64,000 bases of DNA from Monomorium pharaonis (GCF_013373865.1 NC_050471.1:4110501-4174500), one strand, 5' to 3'. Numbered from the stretch's first letter, positions 28,921 to 42,060 are shown. A program made the numbers and translations. The notes: generated by a model not told the origin, from the sequence alone.

Positions 28921-31900
28921 CCAGCGTTAATGCTCTCGAATAAATATAAAATAAAAAACATTCATTTAAAAATTATACATGTAATCTCTTTTCGGTGACC
29001 AAAAATTTCTCCGCGAAAATTTAGATATCAAATAAAATGTTGAGAACTCACTTGTAGTGTAACGAAACATTACTTTATTAACGAGAATTACGTCATAATA
29101 ATTTAGTAGCGTCGGAACAATGTTGATGTAACGGTTTTTTCGATACCCAGCCCTTGAATAATCCAGATCTCAAGTACCTATCTAAAAAACACAATCGTTT
29201 CTGCCACGATATAATTTTATAGAAAGATTTGACCGCAACCGAATTTTCCAGACGATTTTAACATTATATATTTTTTAATTATGCTAAAAGAATTACCAAT
29301 AGTTTATATACAACTGGTTAGTATATAATAATTGCAATACATAAATCTTGTTGAAAATGTTACATACTACCATTAACTGTGTCATACGTGTAGTAAAAGG
29401 TCAATTCGAAACTTTCTAATATAGATCGTAAACATATTCGAATTATGCCGAATATCTTCAAATTTTTAACTAACCGGTCGGCTAAACCCGTCTAGACGTC
29501 AGTTAACGGATGTACGAACATATAATCGTACCCATAATGTTCATGCTGCTAAATATAGAAGTACAAAAGAGCGACTGGGAAACCGTTATATCTATCTCTA
29601 GCCTCGAATACATCCTGTGGATCCTTAGCATGCAATTATGGTGAAACTTCCTACATTTAAGGGCACAAATTTTCTCGCTACTTTGTCCCGAAGGAAAAAC
29701 TAGCCCTAAACAAGAAATTTATTATTAAAGTTAGCATCGCGGTAATATAATCGTGATAAAAATTGGATTATGTTTTACAAAATTCTTGCGTAACCCTTTC
29801 TTGGTCCCACCGTAACCGGATATTTTTATCATTTTGACATTGATACGTGATTAGGTAAATAGCGGCATTATCTTGACGTATGCATTAGCTAGATGTCGCG
29901 CTGTTTGCAGAACTAGTTTTTGATATCGCGATTTATACAATATCCGCTAAAATTGCATGCGTCGTTCCCGGATGACATCACGCAAAGCCTTACACACACT
30001 TGACTTTAAAATACTTCAGTAAAGAACGCTACTTTCCTGCTTAGATGGAATAGAAAAAGTGCTTAAATGAAATAGAAAAAGAGAGAAGAGGGGAGGGGAG
30101 GAGGAGAAACAAGTCCGATATTCTCTTTTGAGAGAATGACGACACTCACCGATACGTGTTCGTCGGCAATGGGTGCTTCGGGTACCCTCTCAAACCTGCC
30201 TAACAATACTTCCGATAATAATACACGGTGATCACGGAACTTGAAGCAACGCCAAAAAGACTCACCGGACTTGGTCATAAAGTGCAGTTACAGAATACGA
30301 AAACTTCCTGGGTGGATAAAGTTTCGGATAATTTCACGATTCTCCGGATACAATTGTACTCTTCTGCAGGTACAATTAGGCGCACTTCTACGTCTATTTC
30401 GGAAAACTACCGCGATCGAGTCATTAAGTAGAATCACGAAGCAGCACTCAACGTAACATTTTATTGACTATATACTGCGAAAACTTTCCTACTTGTGAAT
30501 GTAGCAGAGGTCCACTCTCGCAAGAGTTCAATTTTATTCGTATCCACGGCAAACAATGTAAAATAATAATGAAGAATAAAATGCTATAGAAATTTCGCTG
30601 AATCTCAATAAATTTCTTTATATTTTGAATTAATTTACCTAATGTACAAAAAGAAGGTGATAATAGAATCGAAAAGAAAACTGTTTGATAACATCTATCT
30701 GATTGCATCTTAAAAAGCATTAACTTATAAACAGCAACATTATTAATTACCACATTTATTACATGACTGTATCTTAAGAGGGAATTCCGAATTTGCGAAT
30801 TTTAATATTGCGATTTGATAACAAATGACTGTATTTCAAGAGGCGCTAAATTTAGAATAACAACGTTAATACTAATTAATTACTACACAATACTTGTCTG
30901 TATTTACTGATAGTATCTTAAGAGGAAAGTCCGAATTTATGAATGATCAATATGATACCACGATAACAGGTACCTTTACTTGACTATATCTTAAAAGGCA
31001 TTAAATTTGGATCAACAACGTTGATAATTACTCGATCGACTTGCATCTATCGGTCATTTCGTCAAGCCTTGGCTAAAAATTTAGTCTCTAACGTGACAAA
31101 GACGTATTTCAAAATGCAGAGGGCCGGGCAAGAGCGTGTGAGTCAGTGCGAGCGTGAGACGGGCGAGCAACGACGACAAGCTCCGGCTGTAGAAAAGGCG
31201 AACTTGAACGCGAGCGATACTCTCGAAGGCCGCAAGACCAAGTCGAGCGGTTCCCGATATCGAAGGTCTGGAGAAACCGACGAAAATCCAAATCTCGCGC
31301 GTTCCGTGCGCCGCGACGTCGTCGTCGGCGTGATTTCGTGAGCGCGGTCGGTCTATTTTCACGCTAACGTATATCTCGATGATTACGTCACTTGTTTACA
31401 CCATTCACCAGATGATTTGATACCTATTAAGAAACAATTATGCACCTGCACACGCGACCTTATTCCCGCTTGTTTTTGCTCTCTTTTTATCTATCTTTTT
31501 TCCACGCAAGTATGTATCAATAATATATTCGCATTTTAACAATAGATAAGAAGCGCAGAGAAATGGCCGATGTCGAAGCGCCAATTCCATTTATTCAGTG
31601 GTTACGTAAAAGCGCCGGTTATTAAGTTATAATTGTTGATAGAGCAAACAATGTTATCATGCCGGTGCCATCGAAACTAAAGTAGCATTTGAGAAACGTA
31701 CAGAACGATTATGCACAGAACATGCATCTTCATAGATAATTCGACCAATATCGTTTATTTGTCTGTTAATAAAGTTACAATCAAGATTTTTAGGAATCTA
31801 TCAAGTCAATCTTATCGTAATAAGACCCACCGTTAATAAATCTGATTACATGTCCAAATAGTATATTTAATCTCTAATACTAAATACAAAAAATTTAATA

Positions 31901-34049
31901 CGAAATATTATATTGTGTTCTGGATCATCTTCGACAAAAATGAAAATAGAAACCTTTTACGTGCGGTTGATCATTTTTTTAAAATGAAATACAAGTTTAA
32001 GCGATATTAGCTTTATTATCTATAACTAACAAACAATTTGTAACTAAAATATAGCAACTGTTTCGACTTACCAATAACACGTTCATGCTGTTCCATCGGT
32101 TGCTTCAGCGACTGTAGTTTCCGACTGGTAATTTCCACCATCTTTGCCGAAACACACACGCACGTACACGAATTGATCAAGACAATTAATAATTACCGCC
32201 GCGTAGTCTAATTAATGCGATAAACACTATCGATTCATTGAAGACACTTTTTCTTTACGTATTACCTTTTGAACGAATTGAATGAATGGAATAATTAACT
32301 TCTTTGACGATCGCACGATATTTAAATCGGCACTCCCGATACTCACTCGCGCGCGATTAATTTCAGAGAAACTTGGAAGATCCGGGTGCGATAACGATTT
32401 TCGCCGACGACCGGATTGTTACACTGTCGCGATACGAGTCACGTGGCAACCACGTGTGTTACCTGCAATCATTTTATATTATGTATGTCCATAATAAAAT
32501 ACAATATATGTATAAATAAAATACATGAAGCGCATATGTAAGTTCTTGAAATTTATGTAAACTTTAAAATACTTATTCTAAATATAAAATCTTATCGCTT
32601 TTAAGAAACTTTCAGTACAAACGTTATCTACATAATGCAAAGAAAACCGAGTGTTGTATTTTGTGTTGTCATTCGAGCATTCAAAACATATCACATAAAC
32701 ATGCGAAATAGCTGTTAAAATGCGGAGATAAGATATTGCTTGCATTACAAATCTCTTTTTCGCCATACAGCAGCAAAAACAAAGTAAAAAAAAATAACTA
32801 TTGTACAGCATTTCATGTAAGCATTTGTTTTGTTGATAACGTGAAAAATTTTATGCTATGTACCAACACTGAGGTAATATGTGCGACAAAGATATAAAAA
32901 TGACAAATTGCTACATAAAAAATGGTCGCAATATGATATAATCTTGAGTATAATATTTTAGCTTGATTTGCATTCATACCAATACATAAAGCTTCAGCAA
33001 CAATATTTTTAATAAGCAAAACATTTATTTTAAAAAAGGTAATAAAGGTAATAAAATTCATTTTCAAAAATCTTGTTAAAATGAACTGTATTAACTCACA
33101 AAGAGAGAGAAAGAGAAAGAGAGTTTAAATTTTATGATATTTTAAGTTTTTTGCATTTGCAAGTATTTTTGTATCGTTCTAAAATGAAACAATTACAGTG
33201 ATTAACAGTAATAAACTGGCAAATTGCATGGTGATCGATGAACAAATGCATACGTCTGTAATTTCATGAATTGACAAATCATCAGTGAGTTTAATATATA
33301 ATCATTAAAATATATCATATCAAAAATCCCTTTAACTATGTTTATACATGTGTATCTTTCCACAAGACGATAACGCACGTAAATGCATAAGAAATATTTC
33401 ATCACTCTATATATATATATATATACAAGATGAGGGAAATATGTCAGTACCCCTAAATAACGTAGAAAATATAAGTTAAATGTTTCACACATAACAATAT
33501 TAGTACATCAATTCTTCCGACCGGTATATGTTTAAACATATCAATGGATTAAATAGATCGCCTAACGGTCTTGCATTGCACAGTTTAAATGAGCTAAGAA
33601 ATTTAATTTAATAGAAAAATTATATTCATCACTAAAATCCAATGCAATTTAGACGTTCTACTTAATCTATTGATATGTTTAAATGTTTCAGACAAAAGTT
33701 GTATGGTGTAGCGAAATCCATTTACTGATTTATCCAGATCCATCTCTGATCTTGCCTTGGTTGAATAATTTTCGATCTTATCTTTGTAAACCAGTCATTT
33801 TACTATAAAAGCTCTATAACTTCAAAAAGAATAATCAAAAGTATATAAAATTATAGTGTTTTAAAAAGCTCTCGAGATAAGCTACAAAAATAGGTAATAA
33901 AAAATAAAAAATTGCCAACGCCACTCAAGATTAAACTAATAATATCACTAAACGAATCTCTTTATACTTTACAACTTTTGTCTGAAACATTTTTCTATAA
34001 ATCTTATATTTTTTTAGTTATTTAGGGGTATCAATCTTATTTCTTCACC

Positions 34050-34121
<72 letters not shown>

Positions 34122-37100
34122 ACTGAGAAAAGAAAGATATGATATCCGACTGTTGCGATAATCGAGTTTTATTATACAATATTTATCATTCTGATATCTT
34201 CTAAAACTTTTAATCGTACGATTGATCTTATCAAAAGAAAAATGATCTCGAAAAATTTGATTTAAAATGTCGCAGGAAGACAACTTATAATTAACTTGAT
34301 CTTAAAAAAAGAAACAAAATTAATCAAAGATGTAATAATATCATAAAAAATAAGTTTTGCGATACCGCAAGATATGATTTACATTTAGTTAATGTAATAA
34401 ATTAATTTTTTCTTATCATGCTTGATTTCTGTAATGTTCGTGGGACTTATCCGGAAGATATCATGAAATATTATTCGTTGCTACCTCTCGGCGATTTATC
34501 TCGATTTCGTTGCTGGAGTTTCGCAAATATTTCGATCAACTCAGTGTCTCCGTAACCACGATGTACTACGGCCGTACTCGCGTCAGGTGAAACTTTACAA
34601 ACACATTCGCGCGACAGAAGGAGTCGTTTTCAGAAGATGCTTGAACGCGAAGGCTTTAAGCAGACTTGCGTTGCAAAGTTTAGAAGTTTACGTAAAGAGT
34701 TTATCAGTGCGAAGAGACATGAAGTAAACACACACGATGCTTCTTACAATAAATATGCCACGGCAATGTCAACACGTAACGTTTTCTAGACGATTATTTT
34801 TTCTCCTCTTTATTTATTTTTCATATGGAATCTCAGTCTAACATATCGTGTTATCCAGCTAAAAAAAAAAAAAAAAAAATCTTTCATGTATATATATTTA
34901 ATGAGGCGGATTTTCAAGAATAAATACAAATAAGTGGAAAATCAGTCTTGAACTCCATTTATAGAGTACAGACGCCAAAAATAAAACAAGAAACATACAT
35001 AAATAGAGCTAACGAGCATTAAGCACCTCGCCAGGCATAAATAACAATGCCGCAGTGTCTCTTTTCAATTACGCCTCTTTCCCGGGATGCACTTTGTATC
35101 ACGACAAATTAGCAGATAAGGATCATGCGATTGTCGTCCCAGCAAACAAAGACTATCAACGATCTGCTATCGAGTATCCGACACTGCCAATAGATAGATC
35201 GAGCTCTCGCACGCGATGTGACCGAAGCAAACGTGTGTGGCCAGAAATAAAACTTCACATCGTGAGCATACGTAACGCGTAACCTTGCGAGCCTCACCGG
35301 TCATTGGTCATAGGGGAAAGATTTACATTTTGGGCGTAGCCAACTCCGCTGCGTTTAAACAGTTTGAACATCGATCGCTCGGAACGTGACTCGCGGCTAT
35401 AGCAATAAGAGAAAAGAAATGAAAGAAGAAGAGAGAAAGAGAGCCGTTACGTAAGCGCGACGCCTGTCGCATAATATTGTGACGACGCTAATGATACCGT
35501 TTGCCATATGCGCGTGCGACGCGCGACGCCCCGACAATTTTGTATAAACCGCGAACAAAGGCAGGCAGTCATTCGAGATCTCTAGAAGGTAGCTATTTTT
35601 TTTTATTACTACAGCTATTACGTCGTACAGTGTACGTATACGTGTCCTATAAAAATCGCGAGATTTTCATGTGTCGCGACTTAAATTGCCTCCCTGTGTC
35701 TCGACCGGTAGAAATACGTTTTCGTAATCGTTTCTCTTTAACGGAAAAGCGTACGTGATCTGCGAAACGTGGGCTCCCTGACTCGGAAACTCGGATTCCA
35801 ACGGGCTAGCGGGAAATAATGGATACCGCTGTTATACGCATGTACAAATGTCACAATTGCACCCCCTCCCCTCCCCTCACTCTCCCTCTCTCTCCGTTTC
35901 TCTTCGTCGTGACTTCGTCTTTAATTACGCGCGACCTTCGATGACGACCTACACGGTACACAGATCAACAGACGGAAAATGATCGTGTTTACTCGAAGAA
36001 TCATCTCCACTAACATCGTAAATCGCGTATCTCTCCCCATGTCCTTTGACAATATCTGTCAAATTTTATATGAGCATAAAGATAAAATTTACCCGAGAAG
36101 CGTTGACGCGACCTTTAAAATTCTCACTTAATGCGCTATCTCTCTTAATGTACGCGGTATCTTATTACAGGTATAAACAGAAATATTTAAACTGTGAAAA
36201 GAATTACTTATCGGAACTTTGGCTTTTTTCATTTTTTTCGATCATGAATATTTATGAACCCGATGTACTCGATAACTCGTTTTAAGAGACTCGAATGTCT
36301 CGTACAATGGAATTAGCACGTATCCCAATCTGCTGAAATGTACTTCATAGCCTACCCTATTAGAAAATTATGGCGTATTAGACCGGATTTGCACCTTAAC
36401 GTGAAAACAGTCCTAAGCCGCGCTTCGTTACGCCCCTTACGTGCAAACTCATAAAGCGAGATCTGATCGGGCAGCGATGTTAAAGTAGCGGATAATTGTG
36501 TCAGGGTAGAGAATGAGATTCTGAAAGAACTGAAAGGCATCAGCTACGCCCCGCTTTAAGAAATTGTAGTAACAATATCGGCGCCCTTTCTTTCTCTCCC
36601 TTCTGTGTCTCTTCCTCTCTTTCACTTAAAGGAAAGCCCGACCATCGATCGATTTTACGCTTCACCACTTTGCAGCGCCTAACAATTGAGCTAAAAATAG
36701 CACACAGAGCGGCGATAAAAGGTTCATCACATGTACAATTCAATAGAAACGCGGGAAGAAGCATTTTATTTTTTATTTATTAAGGAGCTAATGTGGCAAC
36801 AGAAAAGACTTAATCGGCGTAACAACACGAACGAAAGCTACTCAAATGACTAAAGTCTCGTTAAACTATTTATTTTTTATTCGCGAGTCTTATAATACAT
36901 GTCAAAGCGAGTACTGTTACAAATAGAGTAAAACTTTAAAGGATTGTAACGCGCGCGATCATCGACTTTTATAAACTTTTCTTCCGGTCGGTTCATAACT
37001 GAAACTACTGGTAATTAATATTAACATGAGTTCCCAAGAATAAATTTAACTTGGCAAACAAAGTTAACTATTAATCTCGTGATAGGCGGAAATAGCTGCA

Positions 37101-38995
37101 TGCATTGCGTATAAGTAACGGAATTAGTATACTAATTTCATTTCACTTTAAGAGAAGCGATTATTTGGAAGATTGCGAAAGATTGAAGAACTTTATTATA
37201 CACTCTAATTTGATCATCAAATTGAATATACATCATTCGGCTGATAGTTAAGGAAACGAGAAGTTCCATGAGAATCGCCAACTGTACTTTGGCAAAAAAA
37301 ACTTTAACAATTGTAGGCAGCGACATCGATGGCACGTTAATTATCACGTACATCTGTTTTTCGCGAGTCAGTTCTCCCGCGCTATCATTTGTATCTGCGA
37401 TAAAAAGATACGCATTCGCTAACAAGACGAGGCAAAAGGCTGGCGCCGCCGACGCGATCGAAGCGGCATCGTCTTCGACGTCCATCGAGACTTCGCGGCC
37501 TACGCCTTGTAACAAACGGCATGTAAAGTGTCGCGATGCAGGTTAACGAGCGACAGGCGGTGTTATTTGCCCGGTATTAACATCTTTAGCTCTGGGATTT
37601 TGCACGACGTAATATATGCGTAGATGCGATTTGCTCGGGAATCCGTTGTGCTAGATAACGGCAGTAAATGTACCGCGGCAAATATATACTTTCGACACTC
37701 AAAATCTTAAAAAAAAAAAGGCAAAAGAACTAAGAGACATAGAAATAGTAGAAGGATCATTAATTGGTACATAATTAAAATAAAATACAAAATGAGCAAT
37801 AATATTTTCTTAGATAGAATTATTGTATTAAATATGGAGAAGATAGAGTAAGGTATTATAATATATACAGCTACGTTTATAAATAAATCTTAATGAAAAG
37901 GGAGCGAGATAAGAGCGTAAACAATTCAGATAGAATAATGTATGCATTTTCATGCGAATAAACACTTCGTAGGTGCAATTAATTAAGTGATCGCAATTTG
38001 TCGCAGCTCACGCGGTGTCGAGTTACGGCATCGGTGCTGAAAGGCGAATGGAGAGCAATAAAGCGACTCACGGCGCAAACGACAATCATCACTCGGTCGA
38101 CTCGAAATCCAACGACGACGACGTCGACGTCGACGGCGGCGGCGGCGGTGGCGGCGGCGGCGGCGGCGGCGGCGGAACAGTCTACGTGATTGCATTCGAG
38201 GGGAAGGAGAACGGGGAGAAAGAAAGAGACATGGAAGAGAGCGGTAAGAACGTGAATCATGTTTACTAGTGCACAAGAGTGACTTCATAGCAATTGCACT
38301 ATTCTCATGTCATCACAGATCATCGTGTATTTCCTGTTGCAATTCGAGATCACATTTCCCCGCGTCTCGTTGCAAATACACGTGTAATATTGCGGTATCG
38401 AGCGTGTCGGAATACTAATCCTTTTTTTTATAACCGTTTCGTATTTTCCATTAATAATATCGAACTTACACGGAGGTCAGAAAGCATCAAAAATAGCATA
38501 ATTACTCATTACTATCGATTCGCGACCTTCAGCGTTTTCGTCGCGTATATCTACACACGACGACGATAACGAAATTTATCACTACAAAATATTACTCTGC
38601 TCCGTCAGTATCTCGCGCTAAATTCTTGACCCCTGTAATGTTACTTTGTGACAAATTCAAGTTTATCTCTCGCGAAACGCGACATAATGTTTTCGTCTTT
38701 ACGACTCGGAGCTAATTTAATTCTCTGTACGAAACGATATCGAGAGATATGATTTCATTAATCACAAATATAAAATACCAATAGGATAGCATGTTTGATA
38801 GTAGAAACTGATGTAATATAATAATAATAGAATATGTAAAGATAGAAATCTGATGTAATTCTTCAAGCGACTAGCTACATTACATTAAATAATGACTGAT
38901 TGAGTAAGCTAATGAAGCAACTATGATTCATAGTACTACGATGTCAAAAACGTAATTCATAGATCAAAGCGACGCACAAAAAGTATACTTGATGT

Positions 38996-39026
<31 letters not shown>

Positions 39027-40350
39027 AATATAAAATATATCGTGTGAAATCATATCGCTTTACAATATATATTATATATATATATATATATATGTAGTAA
39101 AGAATCAATCTTAACGGAACGAGATTCGAACTTCAGTTCGCGTGTGTCCCGTTAAAAAAAAAATCACACCTGCAGAAAACAATTCGCACCGCACGCGCCA
39201 AGGATTTATGCAAATGTGTAGTAGTTTCATCATCATTTGCATCGCTTTTCTTATTTCGCATTGTACGCATCACGTATTAATATCGAGAATCCGTTTCACG
39301 CACGCATGTCATCAATCGAAAAAAGAAATATAGTTTCGAAAACTTTTCAAGCGACATTCACATCACAAGAAAACCAAAAGCAAAATATGCGTCTGACGCA
39401 TGCAATCAATTTGTTATACGATTTGTCATCGATTTTTTTAGACATATAGAGCAATAAAAACATACTACGTATGACAATAATCATATTTAATTTGCAAATC
39501 TAACATGTAAATTTGAAAAATACATGATATTCTTGATATTTTACTATTATACTTGGTTAGCAAGGAAGCGTCAAGTTAATTTTAGATTCGACGCTCATCG
39601 TATCGTATTTCTATCGAGAATGGCATCTTAAAGCAGACAACAAAAGAGTAACGTGGCTCGCAAGTGAAAACGTTGTTTACAAATCTTTCACAACCCAACA
39701 TATTTCTTATCATTTTGATCTCGCATAAGCAGTAATAATAGTCAAAAGTATCTTGAGATTTCGTTGCAAAATTTCCGATCTTCTGAGCTTTTCGATAATT
39801 TGTAAATATTCAAAATAATAATTAAAAAAACACACACCCTTCTGTTTGCATATACAAACGCAAGTACACCTTTGTCTCAATTTCTTTGTTATTTCTTTCT
39901 TACACGAGGATGCCATTTTAATTCTCGTAATTTCGCATGAGCGTAGTTTGCGAATCAAGATATTTCTGATTATTAACGAGCACCTCGCTCACAGGTTCGC
40001 CTTTTGTTGTAGTCAACAACGACCTGCAGAATCCTCTGGATCCGTGGTCGATAGTCTGGTACATCGGCTCGTTCGGCGGCCTGGTGGCGTTCTTCCTCAT
40101 CGTCAGCTGTTCCGAGTGGTGCTGTCGACGTGGCAGCCGACCCCTCACGGTGCCCTACGCACAACGCGCCGAAACGATAAACACAACCGGAGTTACGGAA
40201 ACCCCGCCGCCACCTTACCACCTATTCGCCCCACCTTCTTACGATTCCGTCAACTACGGCGAGATCGTCGACAAGACGTCCGGCGAGAAACTGGACATCT
40301 ACGTGATCTCCGTGCCGGTCCACAGGCCAGTGGTGCAGGCGCCAGTGTAG
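26941..40350 (+). CDS. Small single-pass membrane protein with two PPxY motifs (signal-peptide exon plus main exon)
   Basis: Exon 1 (26941-27025) encodes a signal peptide and ends in phase 1 at CAG|GTACGC. The main exon (39995-40350) follows CTCGCTCACAG and enters in the matching phase. Joined directly they give 146 residues: signal peptide (1-21), a short luminal segment with VVVNNDLQNPLDPW, one membrane helix (WYIGSFGGLVAFFLIVSC), the cysteine/arginine stretch CSEWCCRRGSR, then a cytosolic tail with PPPPY and PPSY. PPxY motifs bind WW domains, notably of Nedd4-family ubiquitin ligases, so a sorting-adaptor role is plausible by inference. The tail ends in a DIYVISVPVHRPVV stretch before TAG. 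I do not recognise the family; fly Commissureless and Ndfip-type adaptors share the design but not obvious sequence. A candidate middle exon (38007-38243) would lengthen the ectodomain. Confidence 0.78.
28921..30690. other. Intron of the PPxY-protein gene, no exon seen
   Basis: AT-rich unique sequence after the duplicated block. A 129-base minus-strand open stretch (30150-30278) ends at a donor-like GTGAGT but has no acceptor or partner, and is listed as rejected. Confidence 0.45.
30700..31025. repeat. Diverged tandem array with a ~130-150 bp period
   Basis: The phrase TGACTGTATCTTAAGAGG or a variant recurs near 30704, 30764, 30825, 30909 and 30979. It is followed alternately by an A-type tail (ATTCCGAATTTGCGAAT / AGTCCGAATTTATGAAT) and a B-type tail (GCATTAA... 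/ AACAACGTTRATA...). The order is B, A, B, A, B, so the true unit is an A+B pair of roughly 150 bp. The units are well diverged. It lies in the large intron. Confidence 0.65.
31026..33425. other. Intronic sequence with a CpG-rich patch
   Basis: 31100-31370 is CpG-rich with open frames on both strands, but none has a recognisable motif or a clear splice partner. The rest is AT-rich. GA-rich runs lie at 33102-33121. No gene is supported. Confidence 0.4.
33426..34052. mobile_element. MITE-like foldback element with terminal inverted repeats
   Basis: The ends are imperfect inverted repeats. The left (33426-33500) reads GATGAGGGAAATATGTCAGT then ACCCCTAAATAAC. The right (33968-34052) is its complement, with TTATTTAGGGGTATCAATCT and CTTCACCC. 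Nested inside are a 22-base perfect inverted pair (33682-33703 and 33970-33991) and an imperfect pair (33530-33578 and 33640-33684). No transposase frame is present. The left end abuts a TA run and the right end is TA followed by a CA microsatellite, consistent with a TA target site. The superfamily is not assigned. Confidence 0.6.
34052..34123. repeat. (AC)n microsatellite
   Basis: An uninterrupted AC run through 34116 followed by one interrupted unit. It touches the right end of the foldback element, as often seen where microsatellites seed at element termini. Confidence 0.97.
34124..38006. other. Intron of the PPxY-protein gene
   Basis: No exon is supported. A 125-codon minus-strand open frame at 37138-37515 is hydrophobic but has no family signature. 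A CpG patch lies near 35290-35560 and a poly-A run at 34861-34879. Confidence 0.4.
38007..38243 (+). CDS. Candidate cassette exon of the PPxY-protein gene with a 14-glycine tract
   Basis: A 237-base open stretch between GTCGCAG| and AGCG|GTAAGA, in phase 1 at both ends, which is what splicing between the signal-peptide exon and the main exon requires. It encodes a polar segment with ERRMESNKATHGANDNHH, an acidic DDDVDVD run, 14 glycines (38135-38176) and TVYVIAFEGKENGEKERDME. If used, it would give a 225-residue protein with a longer ectodomain. The acceptor's pyrimidine tract is weak. An alternative reading is a first exon starting at the ATG near 38059, without a signal peptide. Supported by phase and composition only. 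Confidence 0.4.
38135..38176. repeat. (GGC)n trinucleotide run
   Basis: Fourteen glycine codons, nearly all GGC with one GGT and a final GGA. The preceding GACGAC/GTCGAC triplets are also repetitive. It sits in the candidate exon at 38007-38243. Confidence 0.95.
38244..39994. other. Last intron segment before the main PPxY exon, with TA runs
   Basis: AT-rich, with (TA)n runs at 39001-39026 and 39066-39093. It ends in the acceptor CACCTCGCTCACAG. No other exon was seen. Confidence 0.6.
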
Positions 40351-41488
40351 AAGACCTGGGAAAGGCTCATCCTTTTGACGAGGATCATCATACCTGATTT
40401 ATCGATGACGGTCGACATACGATCGCGTAGAAGCGGTCTCGCGAACCCTTCATTAAAATCGCCGGCTAGTTCGACGTTGAAGAGAACTGCTCGAGAAAGA
40501 AGCGCAACTATCGTACAGAAGTGACTACGCATGTGTCTTCGTTACAGCTGAGAAATTTACTTATTCGACGACATTGACAGAGATGATGAACGTTCGTCGA
40601 AGCATTAATGTCATTCCGAATCAAATGAGTCGCTTCCCGCGGCGTTTCCACGGAACGGTGACGGATACACCGAAATTCTGAGAAAAAATTGTCACGTCAT
40701 CGTAATCACGTCGATCTCGAAAAAGATCACGACGGTAGAGAAGATTACGCCGATATAATTCTAGATAGAATTTAATTTTATACTGTTCCGGGAAATTCAA
40801 TTTCTCGCGATTTCAAACGAAAATTCTATGACCAAATTATGAAAATTGTCATCAAGGTTTTCCTGGAATCAACGAGAGAGAAAGAAGAACGACGAGCTAA
40901 CGACACTGAAGAGATCTAAGTCAATACTTGTGTGGAGAAAAATTTAGTATGCATCGATAGTATAATATTGAGAGATGACACTTAGATGATATATCAGATA
41001 TATGATCAAAGTCGATCAGACTCGAATATTCTCCTAGACAAGTGATAAAAGAATTGATATAAAAAAAAAAAAAAATAGAGAACAGTTCTTACGCGAGAAA
41101 ACAAGATGTTCGTGAATTCCTTGAACTGATGAACGCTATGAACTTCAAAATACACCGTTTTAATTGCAGAGCAATAATTAATTTAATCGGCCTGCGAAAA
41201 ATGGCGAATCGTGCGATAATTTAATTATCAATGCGTTTGCGGGAACGTTGATCGTCTTGCACGCGCGGTGTTGAGGGTTTTGACAGGCAGAATTATGGCA
41301 GGACGTGCGAACACATTTCGGAATATACATGTAAATGAAATAAAAACAGTTCAGCCAATCACTGCCATTCCAAATCGGAACAATCACGATTTAGATTTTA
41401 TCCAGTTTTAATATTATTAAATTTTTTTATTATATATTTTAGAAATACCGCGTCTTTAAAGATAAGTGTCGATGAATATATCCACTGG

Positions 41489-41519
<31 letters not shown>

Positions 41520-41690
41520 AAACACACACGACTTTGAGAAATTTCTGTTTTCCTCGACGATATTCGTCGATTCGTCGATTATCGTTGGCGAATTCATTCT
41601 GAGATGTAACATTATATATGAATTAAGAGAACTTTATACGTGATATCGTCGCATGCGATTGGCCCCAATCGCCTATCGACTCCGTCAATT
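40351..41690 (+). other. Probable 3' UTR of the PPxY-protein gene and following DNA
   Basis: After the TAG ending at 40350, the sequence stays moderately GC-rich for ~400 bases and then becomes AT-rich. AATAAA-type signals occur near 41339. An (AC)n run is at 41493-41519. No further gene is seen. Confidence 0.45.
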
Positions 41691-41699
41691 AGGGACGAT

Positions 41700-42060
41700 T
41701 AGTGTAGATAACAAATCGACTGCCATGAGAAGTGTCTCCCCGCGAACGAGACCGCGAGAATAATTCAAGATAATAAAGCGAGCGCGCGAGTGTTTGCCGC
41801 GGAGCAACTACGGCGAGTGCAGTGTTACACGATAAGGACGAAGGAGGACAGACGGTTCGTGGCTCCTTGCGTGAGCGACGAACCGCGAGCGATCAATTAC
41901 ACGTTAATTAGCGTCGCATTCACGACGGAGTCCGTTTCCTCCGCGCGGCGGATCCTCATTCTGCGTCAGAGAATGCGGCGCTTATTCTCCCTGACGCGAA
42001 ACGTCGGGCGGATAACGGCGTGACTCGCCGTTCATAACGAATCCTCGGGCGAAACGAAAA
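41700..42060. promoter_or_regulatory. CpG-rich island, possible promoter or 5' UTR
   Basis: A CpG-dense stretch with CGAGCGCGCGAG, GCCGCGGAGC and similar words in AT-rich surroundings. Islands in this window mark 5' ends (before 26941, 46021 and 49321), so this may be another start site. No coding exon can be attached to it, so it remains a candidate. Confidence 0.3.

Noticed and set aside
30150..30278. A 43-codon minus-strand stretch starting MTKSGESFWR and ending at a GTGAGT donor
   Set aside because: Looks somewhat protein-like, but no partner exon or homology was found, and the in-frame stop directly upstream leaves only a bare first-exon reading.
34050..34283. A minus-strand frame ending in a Val-Cys repeat
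   Set aside because: A translation of the CA microsatellite.
37138..37515. A 125-codon hydrophobic minus-strand frame
   Set aside because: No family motif, no convincing splice sites or promoter, and it lies in an intron of the opposite strand. Kept only as a remote possibility.
37979..38288. Minus-strand poly-Ala and poly-Arg frames over the GGC run
   Set aside because: Shadows of the trinucleotide repeat; the + strand frame is the one with phase-compatible splice sites.
39118..39170. GAGATTCGAACTTC next to a short inverted CAGTTCG, briefly considered as a tRNA
   Set aside because: No A box, anticodon arm or acceptor stem could be built on either strand.
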